Shown piece by piece: positions 24,907 through 33,511 of a stretch of DNA of 35,954 nucleotides. Source of the DNA: Gemmatimonadota bacterium. GTDB taxonomy: Bacteria > Gemmatimonadota > Gemmatimonadetes > Palauibacterales > Palauibacteraceae. Every line of letters begins with the position of its first letter. Position 1 is the stretch's first letter. The notes beneath the pieces are model-generated. The model saw only the letters and a list, made by a program, of their open reading frames with translations, ran no database searches and was not told where the DNA came from. The position numbers and the translations under genes are program-made. The stretch is taken from assembly GCA_027295155.1 (NCBI GenBank), contig JAPULH010000043.1:1-35954 (forward strand). Direction: 5' to 3'.

Positions 24907-26556
24907 ATGAGCTGGGAGTACCTGCATCAGATCAGTCAGCCGTTCTCCGTCGTATTCGCGATCACCGGAGTCGGCGTCGGGATCGCCGGCTGGCTCCTCG
25001 ACCGCGAGAGCGCGGAGCGGTTCGCCGTGGCCTCGCTCGTTCTCGCCGGCGTCTTCGTGCTGCCGGCGTTGGTGACCGGGCTGGCGGCGGGGGACGTGGA
25101 GGCGAGCCGGACTTTCGTCGAGCGCTCGCCGGTCACGACGCATCGCATCTGGTCCATCTGGGCCACCGTCGGGCTCGTGATGTCCGGCACGCTCGCCACC
25201 TTCTCGCTCCTCCAGGCCGGCGACCGTAGGCTCCGCCGATTCGTGATCGCCGCCTCCGTCCTCACGGCGGGAGCAGTCGCCTACGCCGGATACGTCGGCC
25301 TCCTGATCCGTCACGGGGACGGCGGCGCGGTGGTGCGCCTCGAGGCCGCGGCCGTCGACACGGTCGACGAGCGCGCGCGCCGCATCCACGCGCGGGCCAT
25401 CGTGGTGGACGGCCACAACGACCTCCCCTGGAGGATCCGCGAGGAGGGGGCGCTGGACGTGAGCCACATGGGGCTCGGAACGCGCAGCGCGGAAGGCCAC
25501 ACCGACATCCCGCGGCTGCGAGAGGGCGGAATCGACGTTCAGTTCTGGGCCGCCTACGTGCCGGTCGGGTTCATCGATGCGGGCGCGACGGCGATCGTTC
25601 TCGAGCAGATCGATCTCATCAAGCGCCTAGCGGCCGCCCACCCGGACGACCTCGAGATGGCCTATTCGATGGCGGACATCGAGCGGATCGTCGCGGAAGG
25701 AAAGATCGCGTCGCTCATCGGCATCGAGGGAGGACACGCGATCTCCAACTCCCTGCCCGTCCTTCGCGAGCTTTACGGGGCCGGCGCGCGCTACATGACG
25801 CTGACCCATACGAAGACGCTACCCTGGGCCGATGCGGCGGGTGACACGGTGATCCACAGCGGCCTCACCCCGTTCGGCCGGGAGGTCGTTGGCGAGATGA
25901 ACCGTCTCGGCATGCTGGTGGACCTCTCCCACGTGACCGCCGATGCCATGCTTGACGCGCTCGAGACGAGCGAGGCGCCGGTGATCTTCTCGCACTCGTC
26001 GGCACGGGCGGTGGCCGGGCATCCGCGGAACGTCCCGGACCACGTCCTCTGGAGGGTGGCGGAGAACGGCGGCGTGGTCATGGTGAACTTCTTCTCCGGC
26101 TTCATCGTTCCCGAATCCGCCCGGCGGATCCGGGACATCTTCGCCGTGCAGGAGCGAATGCGGGCGCAGTACGCGGACGAACGGTCCTTCCAAGAGGCGT
26201 TCACAGCCTGGCTGCTCGACAACATCGAGCCGGGCGACGTCGGCGTTCTGGTGGACCATATCGACCACATCGTGCGGGTGGCCGGCATCGACCACGTCGG
26301 TCTGGGATCCGACTTCGACGGCGTGTCCGTGCTGCCGAGAGGACTGGAAGACGTGTCGAAGCTGCCGGTCCTCACAAGCGTGCTGCTCGAGCGCGGCTAC
26401 TCGGAGGACGACGTGCTGAAGGTTCTCGGAGGGAACCTCCTGAGGGTCTTCCGCCGGGTGGAGGCGGTGGCTGCTCGCCTCCAGCGCACCACGCCGCCCG
26501 GTCTCTCGCGCCTGCCGTACGTCGGACAGGAGCCCGACCGCTCAGACCAGCCATGA
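24907..26556 (+). CDS. membrane dipeptidase (peptidase M19) with N-terminal multi-TM (DUF2231-like) domain
   Basis: TM segments in residues 1-150; then IVVDGHNDLPWRIRE, SLIGIEGGHAISNSLPVLRELYGAGARYMTLTHTKTLPWADAAGD, LVDLSHVTADAMLDALETSEAPVIFSHSSARAV, VGLGSDFDGV. Confidence 0.9.
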   Translation: MSWEYLHQISQPFSVVFAITGVGVGIAGWLLDRESAERFAVASLVLAGVFVLPALVTGLAAGDVEASRTFVERSPVTTHRIWSIWATVGLVMSGTLATFSLLQAGDRRLRRFVIAASVLTAGAVAYAGYVGLLIRHGDGGAVVRLEAAAVDTVDERARRIHARAIVVDGHNDLPWRIREEGALDVSHMGLGTRSAEGHTDIPRLREGGIDVQFWAAYVPVGFIDAGATAIVLEQIDLIKRLAAAHPDDLEMAYSMADIERIVAEGKIASLIGIEGGHAISNSLPVLRELYGAGARYMTLTHTKTLPWADAAGDTVIHSGLTPFGREVVGEMNRLGMLVDLSHVTADAMLDALETSEAPVIFSHSSARAVAGHPRNVPDHVLWRVAENGGVVMVNFFSGFIVPESARRIRDIFAVQERMRAQYADERSFQEAFTAWLLDNIEPGDVGVLVDHIDHIVRVAGIDHVGLGSDFDGVSVLPRGLEDVSKLPVLTSVLLERGYSEDDVLKVLGGNLLRVFRRVEAVAARLQRTTPPGLSRLPYVGQEPDRSDQP

Positions 26557-27083
26557 CGGACCTGCCGATCGTGGTCGGCCGAAGCCAGGTCGAGCCCGCA
26601 CGTCCGGCCGAGCTCTCGCGCGTCACGGTGACCCAGCTCATGACGCCGCAGGACGTCAACCTCGCGGGGAACGTGTTCGGGGGAGTGATTCTGGCCGCCG
26701 TGGACCGGATCGCTTACATGAGCGCGGCCCGTCACGCCGGCCGGCTGTGCGTAACCGTAAGCTTCGACGAGGTGAACTTTCACTCGCCCATCCTGGTCGG
26801 CGAAGTGGTGACGCTTCGAGCCTGTGTGAACACGGTGGGGCGCACTTCGGTCGAAGTGGGCGTTCGCGTCGAAGCGGAGTCCGTCCAAAGGGAGAACCGC
26901 CGCCACACGAACTCGTCCTACGTCACGATGGTGGCGATCGACGAGAAAGGGAGGCCGGTCCCCGTGCCACGCTTCGAGATCCGGACGCAGGAGGAGTACC
27001 GCCGCTATCTGGAGGCGGAGGAGAGAAGGGCCGCGCGGCTCGCGCTGGCTCAGCGGCACCGGGCAAGGCGCTCCGGCGAATGA
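26553..27083 (+). CDS. acyl-CoA thioesterase (hotdog, YciA/BACH-like)
   Basis: RVTVTQLMTPQDVNLAGNVFGGVILAAVDRIAYMSAARHAG...VSFDEVNFHSPILVGEVVTLRACVNTVGRTSVEVGVRVEAE; ATGA overlap with preceding gene. Confidence 0.9.
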   Translation: MTDLPIVVGRSQVEPARPAELSRVTVTQLMTPQDVNLAGNVFGGVILAAVDRIAYMSAARHAGRLCVTVSFDEVNFHSPILVGEVVTLRACVNTVGRTSVEVGVRVEAESVQRENRRHTNSSYVTMVAIDEKGRPVPVPRFEIRTQEEYRRYLEAEERRAARLALAQRHRARRSGE

Positions 27084-27241
27084 CGATGGGAGGGAACGGC
27101 TGCGGTTCCACCTCCTCCGCCGCTCTAGTTGTACACCTGCCCAGTTAGAGGGACGGGCGCGAGAGGTCTTCGGGCCAGGATGGAGTTATGAGCGGAGCGA
27201 AAGGCGCTCGCACAGGGCCAGCGTACCGATCGTCATGCACG

Positions 27242-28669
27242 TCAGGAGCCGCCGCCCATGAGGGCCTCGATCTGGTCGGGATGGCGCGGCGACGCGCCCG
27301 ATAGGAGCTCGTAGCCCGACTCCGTCACGAGGACGTCGTCCTCGATCCTGACCCCGATCTCCTCATCGATCAGGTAGATTCCCGGCTCCACCGTGAGGAC
27401 CATTCCGGGCTCGAGCGGCACCGCGTACTCCCCGACGTCGTGCACGTCCATGCCCAGCCAGTGGCCTACGCCGTGCACGAAGTGCTCGGCGCAGTTCTTG
27501 GCGCCGCACGCTGCGGCGCCGTGCTCCTTCAGGTAGCTCCGGGCGGCGCGGTCCACGTCCAGGAGCGTGTTTCCCGGCTTCACGGCCTTCAGGCCAGCTT
27601 CCTGGGCGCCCAGGACGAGATCGTAGATCTCACGCTGGCGCTTCGTGAACCGGCCGGAGACGGGGATCGTGCGAGTGACGTCCGCGGAGTAGTAGCTGTA
27701 CTCCGCACCGATGTCCATCACGACGAGGTCGCCCGCTTCCATCGCCCGCCGGCTCTTGTCGTAGTGGAGCACGACCGAGTTCGGCCCCGAGCCGACGATG
27801 CTCGGAAAGCCCACGCGCTCGGCTCCTCCGAGCCGGAAGTTGAACTCGATCACCGCCTCGAGCTCGTACTCGTACATCCCCGGCCGCGCCGCCTTCATGG
27901 CCGCCCGCTGGGCCGCGCCAGTGATCTCGATGGCCCGCCGGAGCATGGCGATCTCGAAGTCGTCCTTCACCAGCCTGAGCCCTGCCAGCACCGGCTCGAC
28001 GTCCCGCACCTCCGCATGCCCATCGAACACGAGCGAGAGGAGGTCCGCGTTCTGACGGGTCTTCGGGTTCAGCGGCACGTAGATGGCCGCCACGCCGGCG
28101 TCCTTCAGAAGGGCGCCGAGCGCTGTCTCCCGGAACGTCTCGGCGGCCCGCACGTCCCTGATGCCGGAGATTCCCGAGGCTTCCCCAAACGAAGGCTTCC
28201 GGCCGGTCCACATCTCCTGGGCCGGGTCCCGTTCGGGGATAAAGAGGATCTCGCCCTGCGGGCGACCGTCGCTCGCGACCAGCACGAGCCATGCATCCGC
28301 CGTCTCCACCCCGGTGAGGTAGAGGAAGTTGTTCTCCTGGCGGAAATCGGAGTCCTGCGGGTAATCTCCCTCGATGCTCTTGGCCGCTGCGCCGGGGAGC
28401 AGCACGACGCCATCGCCGATCGCCTCGGCGAGCCGGGCCCGGCGGGCCTCCAGCACGTTCGGCGCGGGAAGCTGGATCGGCTCGCCAGGGACGGCCAGTG
28501 CCACCCCCGCGCCGGTCTCTTCCGGCAGCCCGGACGTCTGGCTCTCCTGAGCGGCCGCCCGTGCCGGCGCGAGGGCAACCAGCGCGGCCCCCAGCAGGAT
28601 CACACGGGCCGCGGCCACACCGGGCAAGACTCCCCCGGCCACTCCTCCGCCAGCCACGCTCTCGCTCAC
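27242..28669 (-). CDS. Xaa-Pro aminopeptidase (M24), probably exported
   Basis: VLLPGAAAKSIEGDYPQDSDFRQENNFLYLTGVE...DLVVMDIGAEYSYYSADVTRTIPVSGRFT...HFVHGVGHWLGMDVHDVGEY...PGMVLTVEPGIYL...GVRIEDDVLVTESG; N-terminal hydrophobic leader. Confidence 0.92.
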   Translation of the reverse strand: MSESVAGGGVAGGVLPGVAAARVILLGAALVALAPARAAAQESQTSGLPEETGAGVALAVPGEPIQLPAPNVLEARRARLAEAIGDGVVLLPGAAAKSIEGDYPQDSDFRQENNFLYLTGVETADAWLVLVASDGRPQGEILFIPERDPAQEMWTGRKPSFGEASGISGIRDVRAAETFRETALGALLKDAGVAAIYVPLNPKTRQNADLLSLVFDGHAEVRDVEPVLAGLRLVKDDFEIAMLRRAIEITGAAQRAAMKAARPGMYEYELEAVIEFNFRLGGAERVGFPSIVGSGPNSVVLHYDKSRRAMEAGDLVVMDIGAEYSYYSADVTRTIPVSGRFTKRQREIYDLVLGAQEAGLKAVKPGNTLLDVDRAARSYLKEHGAAACGAKNCAEHFVHGVGHWLGMDVHDVGEYAVPLEPGMVLTVEPGIYLIDEEIGVRIEDDVLVTESGYELLSGASPRHPDQIEALMGGGS

Positions 28670-28815
28670 AGGAGTGAGACCAGGCCGTAGAACACCAGAA
28701 CGGCCGCCGCCATGGCCGAGATCGGCCCGAGCATGCGCACGCCCGACATGCCCGCCAGGAGGCTTACGGTCCCTCCGACCACGACGGCGGCCACCAGCAG
28801 GGTGATGAGGATCAT
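28666..28815 (-). CDS. small membrane protein (49 aa), not in supplied ORF track
   Basis: Minus strand from ATG 28815: MILITLLVAAVVVGGTVSLLAGMSGVRMLGPISAMAAAVLVFYGLVSLL*; two hydrophobic segments, GGGAG upstream, GTGA overlap with the M24 gene start. Confidence 0.6.
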   Translation of the reverse strand: MILITLLVAAVVVGGTVSLLAGMSGVRMLGPISAMAAAVLVFYGLVSLL

Positions 28816-28886
28816 CTAGTCGCTCCCCTCTCTTCGCTCTGCATTCATCCAACAATCACCGCCTCCACGGGCGGGAGCCGCGGTAT

Positions 28887-29609
28887 TCATTCGCCAACCA
28901 GTCCGAGCCCGGCTTCCTCGAGCTCGGCCAGCTCCGACATCTCCAGGCGGGCACCGAACGCTCGAGCGAAGCCGCTCGACACCGCCCGGGCCACTTCGCC
29001 GCCCGCCCACACAGCCCCCTCCGTCTCCAGGCTCGTCATGCGCACTCCGGCGATGCCGCACGGCACGATCCCCCCGAACGGGCCCAGCGCTTCACCCGTC
29101 ACATTGAGGGCGAAGCCGTGCCAAGTGACCCAGCGGCTCACGTGAACCCCGATCGACGCGATCTTCCGCACGCCTCCGGCGGCTATCGGGCCCGAAAGGG
29201 GGTCCCCTACCCACACGCCCGTGTACCCGGCCACCCGGAAAGCGTGCAGGCCCAGCTCCTCGAGCGCCTCGATCAGCGAGCCCTCGAGCGCACGCACGTA
29301 CCAATGGAGGTCCTGGCGGTAGTCGTGCAGGTCAAGGATCGGATACCCCACCAGCTGTCCGGGCCCGTGGTAGGTCACATCCCCGCCGCGTTCGATCTCG
29401 AACCGCGGGATCCCCTCCAGCACGTTCCCCACCCGGGAGCGGACTTCCTCCGGGCGGACCCCCCTCCCAACCGTCACGACCGGCTCGTGCTCGAGCAACA
29501 AGAGGAGATCGCTGGAGAGGCGGCCGTCGATCCGCGCTCGCGCCAGCCTTCGCTGCCATTCGAGTCCGGCTGCGTACGGCACGCGGGCCGGCACGCGAAT
29601 CACCGACAC
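28887..29609 (-). CDS. lipB: octanoyltransferase
   Basis: LLLLEHEPVVTVGRGV...IERGGDVTYHGPGQLVGYPILDL...VAGYTGVWV...RKIASIGVHVSRWVTWHGFALNV...FGGIVPCGIAG. Confidence 0.95.
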   Translation of the reverse strand: MSVIRVPARVPYAAGLEWQRRLARARIDGRLSSDLLLLLEHEPVVTVGRGVRPEEVRSRVGNVLEGIPRFEIERGGDVTYHGPGQLVGYPILDLHDYRQDLHWYVRALEGSLIEALEELGLHAFRVAGYTGVWVGDPLSGPIAAGGVRKIASIGVHVSRWVTWHGFALNVTGEALGPFGGIVPCGIAGVRMTSLETEGAVWAGGEVARAVSSGFARAFGARLEMSELAELEEAGLGLVGE

Positions 29610-29751
29610 ACGCCTCCCTCTAGCGTCGGCCGCCGGCCCGCGACCGCCGACCGACGGGTATGCCCCAACCGACGAGCGTGCCGCCGCCCCTTGTGAGGTA
29701 AAGGGCCTACGTAAAGGCACGTGCTGAAGCGGCATTACAGGTAAAGCGACT

Positions 29752-31167
29752 CTAGAGGTGGATCGGACGACCGAGGGTGACCAAGGCAGCCTCCATGACG
29801 GCCTCGGCCATGCTTGGATGCGCGTGCGCGTGTGCGGCCAGCTCCTCGACGGTCGACTCGAGCATCCGGGCGACACCCACCTCGCCGATCAGCTCGCTCA
29901 CGTTGTGCCCGATCATGTGAACGCCTAGGATCTCTCCGTACTTGGCATCGGCGACGATCTTGACGAAGCCCGCGTTGTCTCCCGCCGTCAGCGCCCTCCC
30001 GTGAGCGGTCAGCGGATACTTCCCAACGCTTACCTCGAAGCCCGCCTCCACTGCAGCAGCCTCGCCGAGCCCGATGGTCGCGATCTCGGGGTGGCAGTAA
30101 CCGACGCTGGGGATGTTGTCATACCGCATCGGGCGCGGATGCAGGCCGGCGATCCCCTCGGCCGCCAGAATCCCCTCATGCGAGCCCTTGTGGGCAAGCA
30201 TGGGCTGCCCGGCCACGTCGCCCACGGCGTACACGCCCTCGACGTTGGTCTGGCAACCCTCGTCGATCCGGATGAACCCGTCCGCCACCTCGACTCCGGC
30301 CTCCTCGAGGCCGATGCCCCCAACCACGGGCTCCCTACCGACGGCCATCAGGACCAGGTCCGTATAGATGCGCTCCTCGCCCTTGCCGGACTCCACGGTC
30401 AGAACCATCGGGTTGTCATCCCGGCTCAGCTCCATCACCATCGTGCCGGTTCGTACCTTCATGCCCCGCTTCTTGAACGAACGGGCGAGAGCCTTCCCGA
30501 TCTCCGGATCCTCCAGGGGCACCAGCGTGTCCAGGGCCTCGACGACGGTGACATCCACCCCGAACGCGCTGAACACGTCCGCGAACTCCACCCCGACGAA
30601 CCCCGCGCCGACGACCACCATTCGCTCCGGCGGATCGCGGAGCACTAGGGCCTCACGGCTGCCAATCACCCGCTTCCCGTCCAGCTCGAAACCGGGAAAC
30701 GTCTTCATGACCGCGCCGGTGGCGATGATCACGCTCGTCGCCTCGAGCGTGCGCGCCTCGCCATCGCCGTTCACCGGTTCTACGACCACACGCCGCTCCG
30801 GCGTCAGACGGCCGCGGCCGAAGACCGCGTCGATCCCGTTCTTCTTGAAGAGGTAGGCAACGCCCTCGCTCAGCTTCTCGCTGATTGCCCGGCTGCGGTT
30901 CACGGCAGCCCCCATGTCGTAATCGACATCCACGGGCCGCACGCCGAACTCCTCGCCGTGGCTCTTTAGCGTCTGGGCGAGTGCAGCGCTCTCCAGAAGG
31001 GCCTTGGCGGGGATGCACCCCCAGTTGAGACACGTTCCGCCGAGTCCTCCCTCGTACGAATTGGCTTCCACGCAGGCGACCTTCAGGCCGAGCTGCGCCG
31101 CCCGGATGGCGGCCACGTATCCGCCGGGACCGGCCCCGATCACCACCACGTCGTACGCATCAGCCAT
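29752..31167 (-). CDS. lpdA: dihydrolipoyl dehydrogenase
   Basis: VVVIGAGPGGYVAAIRAAQLG...GGTCLNWGCIPAKALLESA...MVVVGAGFVGVEFADVFSAFG...YAVGDVAG...AHAHPSMAEAVMEAAL. Confidence 0.97.
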   Translation of the reverse strand: MADAYDVVVIGAGPGGYVAAIRAAQLGLKVACVEANSYEGGLGGTCLNWGCIPAKALLESAALAQTLKSHGEEFGVRPVDVDYDMGAAVNRSRAISEKLSEGVAYLFKKNGIDAVFGRGRLTPERRVVVEPVNGDGEARTLEATSVIIATGAVMKTFPGFELDGKRVIGSREALVLRDPPERMVVVGAGFVGVEFADVFSAFGVDVTVVEALDTLVPLEDPEIGKALARSFKKRGMKVRTGTMVMELSRDDNPMVLTVESGKGEERIYTDLVLMAVGREPVVGGIGLEEAGVEVADGFIRIDEGCQTNVEGVYAVGDVAGQPMLAHKGSHEGILAAEGIAGLHPRPMRYDNIPSVGYCHPEIATIGLGEAAAVEAGFEVSVGKYPLTAHGRALTAGDNAGFVKIVADAKYGEILGVHMIGHNVSELIGEVGVARMLESTVEELAAHAHAHPSMAEAVMEAALVTLGRPIHL

Positions 31168-31226
31168 CCGTTCGCCTCATCGATCGCGTGCCGCTGTATC
31201 TATCGCTTTGCGGTCGCGTAAAGTGC

Positions 31227-32501
31227 TTACAGTACGAGTGCTAGCGGGTTTTCCAGCATGCCCTTGAATGTGGCCAGGAATCGAGCTCCCGTCGCGCCGT
31301 CCACGACCCGGTGGTCACAGGACATGGTCACGCGCATGCGCCGGCGCACCCGTACCTCACCGTCCTCAACCACCGGCTTCTGCCGGGTTTTGCCGATCGC
31401 CAGGATCGCCGCCTCGGGGGGGTTGATGATGGCCGTGAACTCCTCGATATCGAACATCCCGAGGTTGCTGATCGAGAACGTCGCGCCCTGATACTCCTCC
31501 GGCATCAGCTTCCGGGCGCGAGCCCGCTCGATCAGGTCCGCCGTCTCCTCGGCAATCTGCCGGAGACCCTTCCTGTCGGCATCCCGGAGCACCGGCGTGA
31601 TCAAGCCTCCCTCCAGGGCCACGGCGATGCCGAGATCTACGCGGCCGTGGTGGTGGATGACGTCCCCCTCCCACGAAGCGTTCACCTCCGGATGACGCAC
31701 AAGCGCCTCGGCGGCCGTCTTCAGAAGGATGTCGGTGACGCCGATCTTGAAGCCATCCAGCCCCGCGTTGAGTTCCGCCCGCAGGTCCAACGCCCGTTCC
31801 ATGTCGATCTCGGTCGTGAGGAAGAAGTGGGGAACGGGGCCGATGGACTCGGCCAGCCGCCGGGCGATCGCCTTGCGCATCTGGCTGGCCTCGATGCGCT
31901 CATCGCGCAGGCGTCCCTCCCCGAGCGCGGGCGGACGAACGATTCCCACTGCCCCGGGCGTGCGAGCCGCCGCTCCCGCCACAGCCGCTCCTGCAGCCGG
32001 CGCCCCCGCGGCCGCAGCGGCCTCCACGTCCTGCTTGATGATCCGGCCGCCGGGGCCGGACCCCGGGATCGTCCCCAGCTCGATCCCCAGCTCGGCCGCC
32101 ATCTTCCGGGCCACCGGAGAGGCCTTGACCCGACCGTCACGGGCCGTGGGCACCCCAGGTGGCAGGTCAGCCGTGGGCGACGCAGCGGCTGGCTCCTCCG
32201 TGGGCTCTGCGACGGCAGGCTCTGCGGCCGCCGCTTCGGCGAGCATCGCCTCGATGTCCTCCTCGGGGTCGGCTATGACCCCGATCAGGGTGCCCACCGG
32301 CACCGTCGCCCCCTCCTGGACGAGGATCTTCCGCAGGACGCCGCTGCCCATCGCCTCGACGTCCATGTTCGCCTTGTCGGTCTCGATCTCGGCGACGATG
32401 TCCCCCTGCGACACCGGGTCACCCTCGGCAAGCTTCCACGCGACGAGCTTTCCCTCCTCCATCGTGGGACTGAGCTGGGCCATGACCACTTTGGTCGCCA
32501 T
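31227..32501 (-). CDS. pdhC: pyruvate dehydrogenase E2 (dihydrolipoamide acetyltransferase), one lipoyl domain
   Basis: MATKVVMAQLSPTMEEGKLVAWKLAEGDPVSQGDIVAEIETDKANMDVEA; E3-binding VKASPVARKMAAELGIELGTIPGSGPGGRIIKQDV; catalytic VTMSCDHRVVDGATGARFL. Confidence 0.97.
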   Translation of the reverse strand: MATKVVMAQLSPTMEEGKLVAWKLAEGDPVSQGDIVAEIETDKANMDVEAMGSGVLRKILVQEGATVPVGTLIGVIADPEEDIEAMLAEAAAAEPAVAEPTEEPAAASPTADLPPGVPTARDGRVKASPVARKMAAELGIELGTIPGSGPGGRIIKQDVEAAAAAGAPAAGAAVAGAAARTPGAVGIVRPPALGEGRLRDERIEASQMRKAIARRLAESIGPVPHFFLTTEIDMERALDLRAELNAGLDGFKIGVTDILLKTAAEALVRHPEVNASWEGDVIHHHGRVDLGIAVALEGGLITPVLRDADRKGLRQIAEETADLIERARARKLMPEEYQGATFSISNLGMFDIEEFTAIINPPEAAILAIGKTRQKPVVEDGEVRVRRRMRVTMSCDHRVVDGATGARFLATFKGMLENPLALVL

Positions 32502-32504
32502 CGT

Positions 32505-32540
32505 CTATATCACCCGATAGTATATCATCATGTGATATAG
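32505..32540 (-). promoter_or_regulatory. AT-rich inverted repeat at the pdhB/pdhC junction
   Basis: Minus strand CTATATCAC-(18 nt)-GTGATATAG; 3' arm overlaps the putative SD GGGTGA of pdhC. Confidence 0.6.
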
Positions 32541-33511
32541 CCTACGTGCCGGGCTGCAGCCAGGATATGGTCGGCCGATGGCACGACGAGCTTCTCCAAG
32601 TTCCGTGCGTACGGCACCGGAACATCCAGGGCCGAGACGCGGGCCACGGGGGCGTCCAGATCGTCGAACGCCTCCCTCTGGATGTCGTCCGTGAGCTGGG
32701 CGCCGACGTTGCCGACCGGCCACCCCTCCTCCGCCACGACCACGCGATTCGTCTTCCGGACCGACTCGAGCACCGTGGAAAGATCCACGGGACGGACGGT
32801 CCGCAGGTCGACGACCTCCGCCTCGAGCCCGTCCTCGGCCGCGAGCCTCTCGGCCGCCACCAGCGACTCATGGACCATCTTCCCGTACGCCACGATCGTG
32901 ACGTCGCTTCCCGCTCGCTTCACGTCCGCCGACCCTATCGGGACCACGTACTCCTCCTCCGGCACCTCGCCCTTCACGTTGTAAAGGAGCTCTCCCTCGA
33001 TGAACACCACCGGGTCGTCATCTCGCACCGCCGACTTCAGGAGGCCCTTCGCGTCGTATGGGGTCGCGGGCGAGCAGACCTTGAGGCCCGGAACGTAGGC
33101 GAACCACGGCTCGAGCGCCTGGGAGTGCTGGGCGGCAAGCATCAGGGCGGCGCCGCCGGGCCCTCGGAAGACGATCGGCACGTTGTACTGGCCACCCGAC
33201 ATCTGGTGCAGCTTTGCGGCGCTGTTCACTATCTGATCGATCGCCAGCAGCGCGAAGTTCCACGTCATGAACTCGACGATCGGACGCAGGCCCGTCATTG
33301 CGGCTCCCACGCCGAGGCCCGCGAAGCCGAGCTCCGCGATCGGAGCATCCCGCACCCGCCACTTCCCAAACTCCTCCAGCAGGCCCTTCGACACCTTGTA
33401 GGCCCCGTCGTACTCGGCCACCTCCTCGCCGATGAGGAACACGCGCTCGTCCCGCGACATCTCCTCGCGCAGCGCCTGGTTCAGGGCCTCCCGGTAGGTG
33501 ATCACCGCCAT
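32528..33511 (-). CDS. pdhB: pyruvate dehydrogenase E1 beta
   Basis: MAVITYREALNQALREEMSRDERVFLIGEEVAEYDGAYKVSKGLLEEFGKWRVRDAPIAELGFAGLGVGAAMTGLRPIVEFMTWNF. Confidence 0.97.
   Translation of the reverse strand: MAVITYREALNQALREEMSRDERVFLIGEEVAEYDGAYKVSKGLLEEFGKWRVRDAPIAELGFAGLGVGAAMTGLRPIVEFMTWNFALLAIDQIVNSAAKLHQMSGGQYNVPIVFRGPGGAALMLAAQHSQALEPWFAYVPGLKVCSPATPYDAKGLLKSAVRDDDPVVFIEGELLYNVKGEVPEEEYVVPIGSADVKRAGSDVTIVAYGKMVHESLVAAERLAAEDGLEAEVVDLRTVRPVDLSTVLESVRKTNRVVVAEEGWPVGNVGAQLTDDIQREAFDDLDAPVARVSALDVPVPYARNLEKLVVPSADHILAAARHVGYIT

Noticed and set aside
27440-28690. 416-aa plus-strand ORF
   Set aside because: Antisense to the M24 peptidase; no motif.
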